Assembly: GCA_021464525.1 (NCBI GenBank)
Contig: JADRCO010000064.1
Coordinates: 1-59,712, forward strand
Source: Rhizophagus sp. LPA8_4_AMF
Lineage: Eukaryota; Glomeromycota; Glomeromycetes; Glomerales; Glomeraceae
Length of the DNA: 59,712 nt
Direction of reading: 5' to 3'
Below the pieces are notes generated by a model. The model saw nothing but the letters and a program-made list of their open reading frames with translations. It did not search any database and was not told the DNA's origin. A program made the position numbers and the translations under genes. Below, piece after piece: positions 1 through 12,283 of the stretch (within the stretch, counting starts at the first letter, position 1; each line of letters opens with the position of its first letter).

Positions 1-320
1 ATGTAAGTTTCGGAAAATTACTGTAACTTACAAAAAATTCTGAAAATTACAGTAAATTAACAACCCTAGTTATCGCCGAATATAATAATGATGGTGAATC
101 GTTTATATAACTTATAGAATTAAATTTTTAGATTTCGGCCAGAATTATGAAAATTCTGGTTAAAATTATAGAAATTTTGGCCGAAATTAAGATTTTGGCC
201 AGAATTAAGTCTTAATTCTGGCTAGTCTAGCCAAAATGTAATTTTAGCATTTCAGAATCCGAAATTTGAATCTAAATCTGAAATTTTTGAAAATTTTAAT
301 TTAGAGGTCATTTATAGTCT
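1..320. repeat. AT-rich palindromic repeat region
   Basis: No gene is visible. The stretch is built of short related words (variants of CCGAAATT, GGCCAGAATTAAG, TTCTGGCC) in both orientations. The clearest structure is a palindrome at 198-222 with 12-bp arms (GCCAGAATTAAG and its complement) separated by one base. Similar words recur near 58795-58825, so this is probably a decayed dispersed element. I cannot define its ends. Confidence 0.6.
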
Positions 321-323
321 GGT

Positions 324-1121
324 CTAAAATATTATCTCTAGCAATAACTTCTTGAACACCTTTTTCAAACTTTTTTCCATATGAATAGTGACATGAAATT
401 CTTTTTGTTTAGCTTGTATAGTATTTTCTTTTTCGATACTTAAATGAGCAAGCTCAACTTCTATTGTCATGTCTGTTGTAAACTCCTGTTTTCCATCAAT
501 AACTTGGATATCATCTTCATCTATCAATTCTGAAGACATTTTTTGTATAAAATCTTCGCTATTATATAACTTTTGTTTCTTTGGATAATGTTTGAAATGA
601 TACTTCTGGTATCATTTCTCCTGATAATTGTGAACTACTTGTATTAGTTTTGATTTCCATAGAATTATTGGAATCATCTAGGGTATAGAGGAAGTATTTT
701 GGGAAATTGAATGCTTGTCCTGATCTCAGCATGAAAGTACTAACTCATGCAAAAGCTTCTTTTCCTTGTTTTTCTGTCTCATTACTATATCACTACTCTT
801 TTTCTTACTTACTGAATCTAAGAATTCATCGGTCTTCCTATCCTTTAAAGATTTAAACTTAGATATACTAGGCTGTGTTGCAATGTTAACAATTCGCTCT
901 TGCTTGATTTTTCCAACATCACAATTTAGTTTTGCAATGAGTTTAACCTTTTCTTTATTACTCTTCTCTAATTTTGCAAGTCTGGCCACATTCTCTTCCA
1001 TAGGCTGCCTAAGCTTAGCATTTTCAGCTTTAACCTTGGCATTTTTGGCCTTAATCTCGGCATTCTCAGCTAGAAGCTCGACATTCAATGAATCAAGTTC
1101 AGATTGTATATTCAATAACAC
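324..1121 (-). pseudogene. broken coiled-coil protein gene
   Basis: On the minus strand, 1121-726 encodes a highly charged heptad-like protein rich in ENAEIKAKNAKVKAENAK-type repeats, a coiled coil. It stops at 726, but the reading continues in another frame (LRSGQAFNFPKYFLYTLDDS...) to about 560. A third frame then leads into the ATG at 539 and on to the stop at 324 (SSELIDEDDIQVIDGKQEF...). The 5' end has no ATG: the first codon of the open frame is GTG and an in-frame TGA lies two codons upstream. Coiled-coil proteins of this kind are, as far as I recall, a large uncharacterised family in Rhizophagus. At least two frame changes make a pseudogene most likely, although unrecognised introns cannot be excluded. 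Function unknown. Confidence 0.5.
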
Positions 1122-2291
1122 CTTTCATATAAAACACGATTTATTTAAAATCCAAGTGTGACTTTAGGTCTTACTTTTTTATTTACTATACGTCTCCATA
1201 TTCACAAAAAATATATTTAATACAATATACAGTATAGCAATTTTTGGCTTGAATTCTTTATTGACGCAGAAATAAATTACATGATTCTGCTCATAAGCGT
1301 GATATATAAATTTACAAGTGAAATGGTGTTTCTACATTAATTTTAAACTACCTATATTAACATTATCCATAATCCTATTTCATTTGTTCTAATAACTAAT
1401 ATTATGGATAAAATAAAATGATCATCAGTTATATGAGATATGCAGTGTCAGAAAATAAATCAAACAGTTCAAATCATTAACCTTAGTAAAGTCCCACTGA
1501 AAATTTATGCTGTTTGCGTTCTATAATAGTTAGGTCCTTGGAATCTGTACAAAAAATACATACTGTAGTTTTCAAACTCTGAAGTTGCTTCCTCACAAAT
1601 TATAGTCACAATGGGACTTTTGATTAGATTTATGGGACTTTTGTGATTTTATCTGTGGCTTGGCATTCAAATTGTTTAATTGCTCTATATTTATCAAAAT
1701 CAGTTATTCATCCAGTAATTGATTTAATTTATTACTAGATTTCATGTTCTGATTGTTCTATATTTATCAAAATAAGATTAGCAATTGATTTAATTTATTA
1801 TTAGCCGACACGATTACATAAAATTTTGATTCTATCTAATTATTTGCAAACATTATAAACTAAATAAATATTTATTATTTTCTATTCTATGCTGTATTTG
1901 GATAAATTTCATTTTAATTTAATCCTTTTCTTCCCAATGTTGAGATACATTCAGTTGGTTCGCGCCTTTGACTGTGACTAATTATCTTCACATGATTACA
2001 AATCACCTGCTTACAACGTGATAAGCTCCGGAGGTCCCCGTTTTCCTGGTTATAATTAAATAGTATAAAGTATTTTTCCATTTTATTAGTGATTTATCAA
2101 TGCTATTGGATTTAATTTTAAATACATTTTAAAAATTCGGTTAATTCCATTTTTATGTGCACTACAAAGATTTACGTAGTTAGTTATAAGCAGAAATATT
2201 CAGTTTTCATGCTAATTTAAAAATTCTAAAATGTTGTATTAACATGTATCGCAAAAACATTTTTCTATCACTATCTTACCTATAAAATAAT
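1122..2291. other. intergenic, one small TIR-like pair
   Basis: No convincing coding sequence. A short inverted pair, AAAGTCCCA at 1488-1496 and TGGGACTTT near 1613-1621, could mark a decayed 134-bp miniature element, but no target duplication is evident. The rest is AT-rich spacer. Confidence 0.4.
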
Positions 2292-3709
2292 TTAACATCC
2301 TTTCCAGCTAATAGGTATACGACCTTGAGATTCATCACCGATCACCTAAATAATTTTTAAGTTAGAGCTAATGTCGGAAGCTATTGAAGATAATTTCTTA
2401 TTTCTTACATTAAAAGCAGCTAGTGACAGGTCAATGTCGCCAAATTTACATGTAGGACACTAATAACCAAGGAGATAAACCAATAATTTATTAAAGTAGT
2501 CAATTAAAAAATAGTTGAAATTTCTTTCATACCTTATCCATAATTTTGACTTTGACGTCTCCTTTTGGACCAGTTATTTTTACGCACATACCACATATAG
2601 GTGCATTATTTGGATTAGGGTTCTCACCAAATTGTTGAGCGTTCTAGGTTTTGTCATTTAAATTAAAAAAAGAATTTGATTTACGGTTTTCACTTACAGA
2701 CGCCAGTAATACATGTTGAACAACAACAATACATACCATTGCTCCAACAAATTCGTCAGCTGTATTTAGTTCACCACACGCTCCCATTCCTATACCAGGA
2801 TCTAATGATTGAATTTAAATAATTTAAAATTTCAAATACGAATAAAAAAACGTTAATTTTCCTTAAGTTTTTCTCACCATAATATGTTCCGTCCCCTGTT
2901 CCATTCATTTGAAGTCCAGGCTTTCCTATATCTGGTGAGACGTTTCCATTCTTTGAACCATTAGTTTCATTATTTCTATTAGTTGATTCGAGATTATTGT
3001 TTCTAGATCCAAAATTTCCCGTGGCAGCGAGAATGATTATAATTAATATTATTACAAAAAATATTATTAAAGATATGATTATTGGTAATTTATATTTATT
3101 AATATGAGGATATCTATTTTTTAACCATTGTTTAAATTTTACTGTAAGATTTCCTTTAATTTCAGGCAGTGGTTCTGGTAAATTTGGTAAGGCTTTATCT
3201 ATTGTTAACACATTCTTTCTTTGAGAATTTATGGATTTTCTTGGTGGTGGTGGACCATCACCTTCCCATTCTTCTTCAACGATTTCAATAAATTCATCCT
3301 TCTCATCATCATAGATAGTATATCTATGCACTTTAAATTGTGAATGTGCTTTTTTTTCTTCTGAACGAGTCAAGAATGAAAGTGATCTTTGTAATATTGA
3401 ATTTCTTTTATTTGAAGAAAATGAAGTTAAATCGTTCGCATTTGTTATAGTAACTGAGGGCTTTTTTGATATATCAAATGTTTCCTTTATCGTCATTGAC
3501 TGTAATAAATCATTTAAAATTAAATTTGATTGTTCATCTTTATCTCCTTCACCACCATCCAACGGAATCTCATTTACTGAAGAATTTGATAAATTTTTTG
3601 TAATAACTGAATTAGTGGGTAAGGCTTCTTTTGAATAAAAGGAACTTGCCGTTATGGCTACGTCAGGTTTTTTGATAGAACTTGACTTCCTTTTTTGTAA
3701 ACTTTCCAT
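2292..3709 (-). CDS. membrane-anchored double-psi beta-barrel (expansin/RlpA-like) protein
   Basis: I rebuilt five exons on the minus strand: 3709-2878, 2801-2737, 2643-2533, 2459-2409 and 2345-2292, all with GT-AG introns of 63-93 nt and consistent phase, giving 370 residues. Residues 1-205 are hydrophilic and Ser/Lys-rich, with an acidic EEEWEGDGPPPPRK stretch near 145-157. A single membrane segment lies at about 207-230 (IIISLIIFFVIILIIIILAA), followed by an Asn/Gly linker. The C-terminal ~100 residues (from about 271) read GDGTYYDPGIGMGACGELN, then GENPNPNNAPICGMCVKI, KVKIMDKCPTCKFGDIDLS and a final ISWKGC. This is the Cys-rich double-psi beta-barrel pattern of fungal RlpA/barwin/expansin-like proteins, which act on or bind cell-wall polysaccharide. 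Type II topology (barrel outside) is inferred. Substrate unknown. A single-exon reading would miss the whole barrel. Confidence 0.85.
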
Positions 3710-5518
3710 TTAACTTGTATATGAAGGGAAGAATCTATTGGCTGAAAAAAAAATAGTTGTTCTTTAATGGAAAGTTTTTTTTTTCAAATTTTCGTTTTTC
3801 TTCAATTTAATGAATAATTCTAAAACATTACACCGCATTACCATGAATTTATTTTACCAAATAAAATGAATTTCAACGTACATTAATTGTCACATTGTGG
3901 TTTATTAAGTAACACATTTTGGTAAACAATCAAACCAATCAGTCTCTTGTGTCATATAAATGATCATTTAAAAAATATGAGACTAACTTTCTAAATTTTA
4001 AAGGTTAAAAAATAAAAAAGATCAACTATTGCTTGTATGATGATCGGAAAATCGTCGTTTATCAAAACTAAATATGTAAATATCTCATATTAATGATTGG
4101 ATTTTATATATTAGCATAATTCTTGGTTTTGCTCAGTTTAACAATATCATGCATGTTTTACTTTTCTTTCATCTTCTTTCATATCCAATATACCATCGTC
4201 ACAACTTTTTTAATAGATAGAATTACAGTATACTGTATATAACCTAATACTGATGATTGAATTAAATTTAAATGCCTAACTCTTAGTATTAACGAGACTA
4301 GTTTATAAATGAAAGAGGTACTGGAGGATATACTGCACGGTACATACTTTCTTGATAATAACTGTCTGCAAATTTTTTACGTTACGCCTAGAGCATCCTG
4401 AGTAATAACTTTCCACTAGGAAAATTAAATATAAAGGTTTCAAAATAAAAGTACAATTAATAAAATATTATCTTTTACAATAGTGATAATTCCCTTTTGC
4501 AAATTATCCTATCATTGTAGCAAAGAAAAATATGAAAATATTATAAATTTTTTTTGATAGAGCACTAATGATATACATGCCTCTCAGACATAAAAGTTAT
4601 TATTTTTACTACAAGTAAACGATAGTGGCTTATCAGCCAATCATTTACCTGGTTATTCACTCGTTTCCATCGGATAACTATATATTTTGTGTCATTAATT
4701 TTTTATAATTTGGATTCTTAGATGAGAGATTATGAATTATATCGGAGATAAACAATTTTAGGGTTAGTCATTTACTAATTAGCCATTAAGACGGTAAATG
4801 CGAAAGCTATTAAATATATTAGCGTAGTAGTGCTATAACATATCGTTATAAGTCGCATGTAAAATCATAATGCCATATAAGATCTTTATTTTCTGATGAA
4901 TCAAATTTTAATAAAAGATAAGTTAAAAAAGAGTATGCGCGGTGTATGCTCTAAGCTTTAATGTTCAGTTCATAAATGCCACTCTCAACTGGGCAGATCT
5001 TTTCATTTGTTCAACCAACTACATACACACAAAATTATGATTTATGAGAAAAAAACAACTGTGAAACCCCATTTAAAGGAATAAATTGATAATGGTAGCT
5101 AGATGAAATTTTAAAAATTGGTGTAATTATGTGATTTATGTTTGTATCACATGATGACAACCCAATTTTTTTTAAAAAATGTGGATTTATTAATCATAAC
5201 TTCTCGCAAAGCATTCATATATATGCCGGTATAAATTTTATTACAAGTATCGTCAGTATTTATCTAAAGACAAATGAATATTTTTTGGCATTTCCTGGTA
5301 AAATTAACTAGTATAAATGAATATATGATTAACCAATATAACACATTTGCAGTTTATCACACGCATTGGATGTTTATCATACATTTTTGTTTCATTAATA
5401 AGTGTTTGTGCAACCTTAATAAGACAATTTATAAGTACGACGATTTTTCTATCGGTTTATTAACTTTATTTATTTAATTTTTTTTTTAAAGAATCTCAAC
5501 GAAATTTTAGAAAAAAAA
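3710..5518. other. intergenic spacer, nothing recognised
   Basis: 1.8 kb of AT-rich DNA between divergent genes (barrel protein on minus, F-box gene on plus), so it probably holds both promoters. A 67-codon open frame at 5274-5477 has no recognisable content and looks like chance. I see no repeat with clear ends. Confidence 0.5.
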
Positions 5519-6937
5519 ATGCCACAACTTGACGCAGATAGTCTTAACGAAATATTTGAATATTTAGAAGAAGATAAAGAAACTTTACGTTCATGTTTAT
5601 TAGTAAATCGCTTTTGGGGAGAAGTTTCCGTTAGAATTTTATGGAAAATTATACGAAATTATGAAACAATAATCGCTTGTCTTCCAAATGAATCAAGAGA
5701 AGTTTTATATAAAAATGGAATTAATATTTCAACAAACAAATTTCCAATATATAATTATATAACATTTATTAAGAATCTTTCAATTTATACAATTGATGAA
5801 ATAATTAAAAATATTCTTAAAAATTATCAAACAGTTACACCACAAAGTTTAAATTATATAAAATTTATTATATTACAAGAATTATATAAATTATTTATGA
5901 AAAGAATTTCATCCTTAAAAAAGTTACATTTTTATTCATATAGAATTATAGATATTCCAAATATAACATTTATTTCATATCCTGGAGCAATAAATTGTTT
6001 AAAAGATCTCACAGAATTAAGTTGTCGTTCAGATATTTATCCAGAATTTTTTTATCAATTATCTCAAATATGTCATAATATACAACATCTGGATATAACA
6101 TTTAAAGAAGTTATTTCAAATGGATTATCAGATTTAATTTCAGTTCAAAAAAATTTAAAATATTTGGATATAATGCAATATTATGAATGTAGAGATTTAT
6201 CAAATATTATTCCTTCATTAAAAAAACTTCCCAATACTTTAATTAAATTTGAACTTTATGGTTATATTATACCATTATCATTTATTACTAAATTTACAAA
6301 TTTACAAGAACTTGTATTATTATATTCTTGTGATTTTGAAGAATCTAATGATCCTTTTGAAGATTTTAATGAATTACAGCATGTTACATTTCCAAGATTA
6401 CAAATTTTAAGATTTGAAGATGCATCTCCTAAAACTGATTTATTAATACAATTTTTAGAAAATAATGGAAAATTTTTAAAAGAATTTCATGTAGAAAGTG
6501 ATAATAATTCATTAAATTTGGCCATAGCTAAATATTGTCTTAATCTTAAAATTTTCTCTATATTAATTTTAAGTTATGAAAATTATGAGTTAGAATCATT
6601 AAAAAAAATTTTTAATAATTGTCAAAATTTAGAGTGTATTAAAGTTAAATGTGAAGGTGAATATGAAAAGGAATTATTAGATGTCATTTCAGAATATTCC
6701 CCAAATAATTTTTTTGAATTAGGATTATATTATTCTTATGATGCAAAATCAAAATTACTCCCGGAAGAATTTGAAACTTTTTTCTTAAATTGGAAGAATC
6801 GTACATCACTAAAACCAATTTCTTTAATTATAGATAGTTATTCTGGTAAAAATATCTTTGATAATTATGAAGAAATTATGAAAGTAATTGAAAAATATAT
6901 TAAATTAGGTGTTATTAAGAAATTTATAATTGATTAG
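5519..6937 (+). CDS. F-box/LRR protein 1
   Basis: Intronless, 472 residues, ATG preceded by an A-rich run. Residues 1-45 are an F-box: PQLDADSLNEIFEYLEED, then SCLLVNRFWGEVSVRILWK with the conserved Leu/Ile and Trp positions. The F-box binds Skp1 in SCF ubiquitin ligases. The rest consists of irregular leucine-rich repeats (IQHLDITF, LKYLDIMQYY, LQELVLLYS, LQILRFEDA, LECIKVKCEG) expected to select the substrate. The end (EKYIKLGVIKKFIID) matches the terminal signature of the other family members here. It is the most diverged of the six intact copies (NRFWGEVS where others have NRLWCKVS). Target unknown. Confidence 0.85.
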   Translation: MPQLDADSLNEIFEYLEEDKETLRSCLLVNRFWGEVSVRILWKIIRNYETIIACLPNESREVLYKNGINISTNKFPIYNYITFIKNLSIYTIDEIIKNILKNYQTVTPQSLNYIKFIILQELYKLFMKRISSLKKLHFYSYRIIDIPNITFISYPGAINCLKDLTELSCRSDIYPEFFYQLSQICHNIQHLDITFKEVISNGLSDLISVQKNLKYLDIMQYYECRDLSNIIPSLKKLPNTLIKFELYGYIIPLSFITKFTNLQELVLLYSCDFEESNDPFEDFNELQHVTFPRLQILRFEDASPKTDLLIQFLENNGKFLKEFHVESDNNSLNLAIAKYCLNLKIFSILILSYENYELESLKKIFNNCQNLECIKVKCEGEYEKELLDVISEYSPNNFFELGLYYSYDAKSKLLPEEFETFFLNWKNRTSLKPISLIIDSYSGKNIFDNYEEIMKVIEKYIKLGVIKKFIID

Positions 6938-8331
6938 TAAGTTGATATACACAGTAGTTTATTAATAAACAATAAATTTAAATCTTTTTGTCGTATAAAC
7001 TGTATACGATCACTCGCGATAATCGATAATTTTCTACTTACGTGATACAATTATGCCAATGTTCATGCATTGATTACATTTTCAGGAGTATGTAGATTAG
7101 GATTTTGTGATGCAGCTTGATTTCGCCATTTTGATAAAAAGTTGCTATTTTCATTATTACCGTACAATAGGTGTCTATATTTATACATGAAATATCGATT
7201 TCAATAAATACGAAATTTTCCGTGTATAATACTATAAAAAAATAGTCCAAAGCCATATAATAATCTTTAATCTTTAAAAAGATAATCGGCATAAATTCAT
7301 TATAAATTCTAGATTCTAAGATCATGATGTAAGATTACTCATTTTTTGCGGAATGAAAATGTTTGGTACACAAAAATGAATCAGTATTTTCTGAATCAAA
7401 ACAATGAAAGGTCTTATATCGGCTCGACCAAAACTGCTTATTTAACTTACACAAATATAAACAAACTTTTTAGATCATATTTTATAGATATCATTACTTC
7501 ATTAAAAATGCATAATATATTAAAGTGCTATTGTTTCTTTTTTTTCTCTTTAAGGGAAAATAAATGCCGAAATTTGATCTTTTAATTAACGCTTTCCGTC
7601 AATTAATTTATGGATTAATGCGGTTAATAACCTAATTCAAAAAGTTTATATAAACACCTTTTATTTAAGTTCTGATGAGAGGGAAAACTGAGTTTCTGTG
7701 TTGATTTACCGCTTATGATATGACTTTCCATTTTTTAACTTACCGGCATCAGTTATTAAAAAATTATTTGTCGTACTTAGTTACGCAAAGTGTTGAAAGA
7801 AAAATAATGACGAATGCATTATAAAGTAGATAATTATTGTGGGAAAATGATAATTTCACGATTTATAAATTCTACATTCAAAGCAGAAAACGTTATAACC
7901 AAAATGGTCTGGTTAATAATAATTTGAACCCCTCTTGCTTGGGCGTGAATCTATAATGCATCATTCTGATTATTAATGATCTTTGCTAAGAATATAGAAT
8001 TAATGTAAATACATCAAGAATAAACGATGTGATTATTGAACTGGCATAAAATGTTTTTTTTATTAGGGTATTTTAAACCAAATTTCAATCTTGCATTCAA
8101 ACAATATAACATACATAATAAATGAGAAAAGTCTAGTATAGAAGTATAACATTATCATTTGCTTATTATGTAGCCTGATTTTATCCCTCCTTATAACAAT
8201 GGTTCCTTGTCATCTACATTATTTTTCCCCTTAACTTCCGTCTCCTATTCACTCACCAATTTGATCCCCATTCTTTTCTTCTTCAGTCCCTGTTTTTATC
8301 TTTTGCTTATTTATATTTTTCTTTCCACAAT
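6938..8331. other. intergenic spacer, nothing recognised
   Basis: AT-rich spacer. Short open frames at 7074-7325 (-), 7346-7585 (+) and 8207-8410 (+) lack recognisable protein content. The last overlaps antisense to the real 3' end of the decarboxylase gene. No defined repeat seen. Confidence 0.45.
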
Positions 8332-11300
8332 CTACATCTTTGGTTCATTTATATTTTTTATTTCATCAATCTTCTCTTTTTGCTCAATATTTTTTTCTTC
8401 GTACCAATGAATCTCTGTCTTCTTTTCAAACTTGTCGTAGTAATATTTATTAAATGGTTTATCTAATGGGCGTTCTTTGATTTCACCATCCTTAACTTCA
8501 TATTTTGCTGTGGGATCCTTATTAATAAAATAAGAATCGATATATAAACATCCCTTATCTTTACGCGGCAATCTGATTGTTCCTCTAGCAAATGGGATAT
8601 CACTATCAACATCATCTAAACCCGGCCCATTCTGGTTTGGATCAGGTACCGGATCTTCATAAAGCTCCACGTCAAATTTACGTCCTTCTTGAAAAAAGAA
8701 TGAACTTCCATGCTTTTTGATTTCTGGAAATGGTTGCATTGTATATTCATAATAATCAGTAATGTGAGCAATGACACCTTTTTCTCTCTGGCCTTGTGTT
8801 AAAATGCCTTGGGCGAGGTTTAGTTCAACACAATCGGCTGAAAGTTGAATAGATGGATATTTGAGAAGTATGTGATCAATATGCAATTGTTGTTCTGTAC
8901 CATAAATATAAAATGGCATACGATCTTTTGGATAGCTAGCATCTTGGAATACTGTGGCCAGATGACGTTTCTTTAGCACTTTAACGCTAGTTACTTTAAA
9001 ATTTTCAATGAAGGGAATGGGTTTACTGGAAAACAAAGAAATTTCAATTAAAAAAAGTAATATTGAGCGAAAAACAAATGATGTATTTTAAGTTACACAT
9101 ACTCATTCGAATCAAATCCCTTGTAGATAACTCCTTCAAAAGAATTTCCATTACATACAATTTCTTCTAGTGTCATTTTATTTTTATTACCAAGGAAATA
9201 CACATGTGATGGTTTTTCCATGCGAGCTTTCTTATAGTCCTCCTTTATATTTTGTGGTAGGTCTGCTGTGAATATCACCTGCTGACGGTGGTTTTCCATT
9301 TGGAACATTGGCAAATGCGTGAAATAAAGCTTATCAGTACCTTGTATCACAAACGCATGATCGTCTGGTTCAATCGTATTACGAAAAACTAAAAGCTATA
9401 GTGTAGTGTATTTGTTAGCGCATCATATGTATAAAAAGTATAAAATATCGTTATTTACAATTACATGTTAACCAAAACTCTTATCGTATAGTTAACGATG
9501 CTATTATAAATGAACGTAATTGTATTAATATAGTAAAGGTCAAAATTACCTTAGCAAGATCCTGTAATGTGCTTTGAAACCTTTTCATTAGTTCATTGAG
9601 AAATTTAAATTCGGTGACCCAAGGTGACATGGCAACATTGATTAATACATAAAGGTCCTGGTACCCTTTTAGGCCAAGACGATTATTGAAATTTTTCAGG
9701 CAATTGCCATAATTTTCCTTCTTAAATTTTGTTGAAGTCAAAATTAAAAATTTTTTCTCGTTTGTGTCTTTGGAATTAGTGAGTGAAAATTCTTCATATA
9801 AACGTTGGTTGAGGTAATTTGCTTCATTAATATCTTCGTTCAATTTAAGGACCTCCTTGCCATTTTCTTTAATCTTCAACTTAAAGTTACATGCGAAAGT
9901 ATTGATCATGAGATCAGATCCAAGTTTCTTTATAAGGTCCATGGCACGATCACACACTACAATCTCATGATTTGATTTCTCAACAATTAATGTACGGATA
10001 AGTTGTTTTTCTTTTTTTATTTCTTCTAGATTTTGTGGAAAACACTTTTCACTAGGAAGCATGTTAAATGGAATAACAATAAAGTTATCGTCATTGGTTG
10101 ACATGGTGGCCCAATGACAATAAAGCTATATAATATATTATAAATAAGGGAAAAGAACTTTAATATATTCGACTTAATTTAAAAGCATTATAATATAATA
10201 GTTACCTTTGTGCTAGAAAAAATCGCCTGTCCCAACAATAATCCATAACCTTTCTGATGGAGACCAATTATATCATGAGAAAGCCAAGTAGCTACTGCAG
10301 CTGCAGCTGACTTGCTAAATAGGTAGATTAAGAACATAAAGACATACATTATTATAAAAAAAAGAGAGATAATATTCATGGTTTCGTCCTTAATACTCAC
10401 CTCCCCTCCACACCGTAAATGCCAATACTTTCTTCTTCATTAGGCCGAACTACAACCGGACTCTTCCATGTATTTAAATATCTCATATGTCGATTGCGGT
10501 AGCATAAACTACCAGCTGGATAAGGAACGTAACCGCTCTTGTGAGGGTCAACAGTGACAGAATCGCAATGTTTCAAACTCTCTAGATGTTTTTCGGTGTA
10601 AGTCTTAAGTGCCAACTTAGGTACGAATGGATCACGACTTTCTTCATGGCCCTCTAAACGATCGCTAGATTTCGAGCCGATAGGTGGTTTTACAAGCATG
10701 GAACGGAAGTAGCCACCCCATGCAGCATCTGCGTGAATAACGAAACTGAGTCCATAACGTTCATACTTTTTTCGAAGCTTTATAATATCATCCAAAGGAT
10801 CACAGGCGCCATGTTCTGTTGATCCCATAATTGCTACAACAGCATAGATAGCCTGTTTATCTTTGACACATTTTTCAAGTAACTTTTCAAGTTTCTTCAA
10901 ATTCATGCGTGCATCATCGTCTACAGGTACCGGTATCAGATTTCTTGAACCAATTCCTGTAATAGCTTTAAATAAATGTTAGTTTAGAAGATATTTTCTT
11001 TTATTTTTCGTTTTGAAAATAAATCAACTATGACTGTTAAATTATATATATTGACGAGATTTTTTTCCCTTCAAAAGAGAGATTTAAATTTTGATTCTAA
11101 TCCCTAATTCTTATAAACAATGTAGAAGAAATTGCAGATTTGTCCTGTAAATAAAATAAATTAAATAATTTACTTACCACAACCTTTAGGCCATGAATAA
11201 TGCATGGTCGTACTTGCAAAGTATAAAATAGATTTTTCAATTCCAAACTTTTTCTCCAAGTATTCCTTACCAACAGTTTGGATAGTGTAGTCATTAAGCG

Positions 11301-12283
11301 CATTCTGCAAAAAGTCTGGTGACATTCCATATTCATTACTTAAACGGTCAGGGATATCAAGTATCGTTGTTGGATTGAGATTAAGCAATTCCCAAGTTGA
11401 ACAATCTTTGAGGAGTTTTACTTTACTGTTGACCAATAAAACTTTGAAGCTTGGACCAATGAAGGATAGAGAACCATCATCGACAGCCAAGCGGAGAGAG
11501 AGTGGGTAAAATTTGAGATTACGTGCTGTTCATGCGATAAAACATTGTGAGATTAAGCAACTGCAGTATGATTAACTGCAATATAGATGATACTTTACCT
11601 GCCCTGTGGATAAACAGACATGCAAAATATGTTCTTATTTTTAGCATATGTTTGCCAATATAATAAATTTATTCATAATTTCAAAAAGCTTTATGTATCA
11701 AATACATATCATACCAAATAGATTCTAAATTTGCTACTGAACCGTCGCAGGTGATATGGCCCCATCCTTGGATATTGGGAATGATTTTGGGCATTTTCTC
11801 TAAATCTGGATCCCAGTTTTCATCATCTTTTGGTTCCCATTGAACATTAAAACCAAGCATTTCACATAGCTGCTTCCCGGCAAATATTTCAAGCCAAGTG
11901 GTCAACGGAGATGACTCAATAGCCACGTTATTCTGGTTATATTGCAGAGCGGCCATATAGCCAAGGTGGCTTGGCATAGTTGGTTCCATGCTCATATGAC
12001 CCATATAACGTGGCGACCAGAATGGTGTAGTCTTCCGTGCTAGTTCTTCGGAAAGGAGAGTAAGTTGTTTCGAGAGGTGATTCATATTGTTCCCGTACTC
12101 GACCGACCTTTTCATTTGTTCCGTGATGAATTGGGGGTCATTTGGGAAATAGTCTTGCCTTGCTTTCTTATGCTCTTCAACTATCATATCATAAAATTTG
12201 CGAATCCAATGGTTGTTCTCGGCATGTGGGCCGTAGAACCAGGAAGCAACCGCGTTGTTTTCATGAGTAAAGGGATCCGTCAT
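8332..12283 (-). CDS. group II PLP-dependent decarboxylase, tyrosine-decarboxylase-like, with C-terminal extension
   Basis: Eight exons on the minus strand: 12283-11715, 11603-11599, 11525-11178, 10965-10401, 10314-10206, 10125-9550, 9395-9103 and 9025-8332. All introns are GT-AG and phases add up to 1052 residues. The N-terminal half matches group II amino-acid decarboxylases of the TyrDC type: [61 protein letters not shown], the cofactor-binding Asp in HADAAWGG (about D387) and the Schiff-base Lys in VTVDPHKSGYVPYPAG (about K450). LYCHWATMSTNDDNFIVIPF follows. Such enzymes remove the carboxyl group from aromatic amino acids (tyrosine to tyramine). The true substrate cannot be read from sequence. 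About 350 C-terminal residues beyond the usual ~620-residue bacterial enzyme are of unknown role. The alternative 3' splice site for exon 4 (after TTACAG) also keeps frame but fits homologues less well. Confidence 0.88.
11599..11603 (-). other. 5-nt micro-exon of the decarboxylase gene
   Basis: Exon 1 ends ATTTG before GTATGA (phase 2) and exon 3 begins CACGTAATC in phase 1, so a direct join would give a premature stop. Between them, CCACAG|GGCAG|GTAAAG supplies exactly five bases. The join reads ATT TGG GCA GCA CGT (I-W-A-A-R), restoring the family motif [15 protein letters not shown]. Flanking introns are 111 and 73 nt. Confidence 0.85.

Noticed and set aside
766..1161. 131-codon plus-strand open frame
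   Set aside because: Antisense shadow of the coiled-coil frame at 726-1121; a Leu/Phe/Ser-rich product as expected from the complement of charged heptads.
2025..2050. Possible fourth Helitron-like 3' end (CCGTTTTCCTGG before T)
   Set aside because: The terminal letters fit but no hairpin precedes them and no opposite end is found.
5274..5477. 67-codon open frame before F-box gene 1
   Set aside because: No recognisable motif; in the presumed promoter; length expected by chance.
8207..8410. 67-codon hydrophobic open frame
   Set aside because: Overlaps the 3' exon of the decarboxylase in antisense; the Phe/Ser-rich product is an artefact of base composition.
11097..11336. Open frame overlapping decarboxylase exon 3
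   Set aside because: Alternative frame of a confirmed exon and its intron; no family match.
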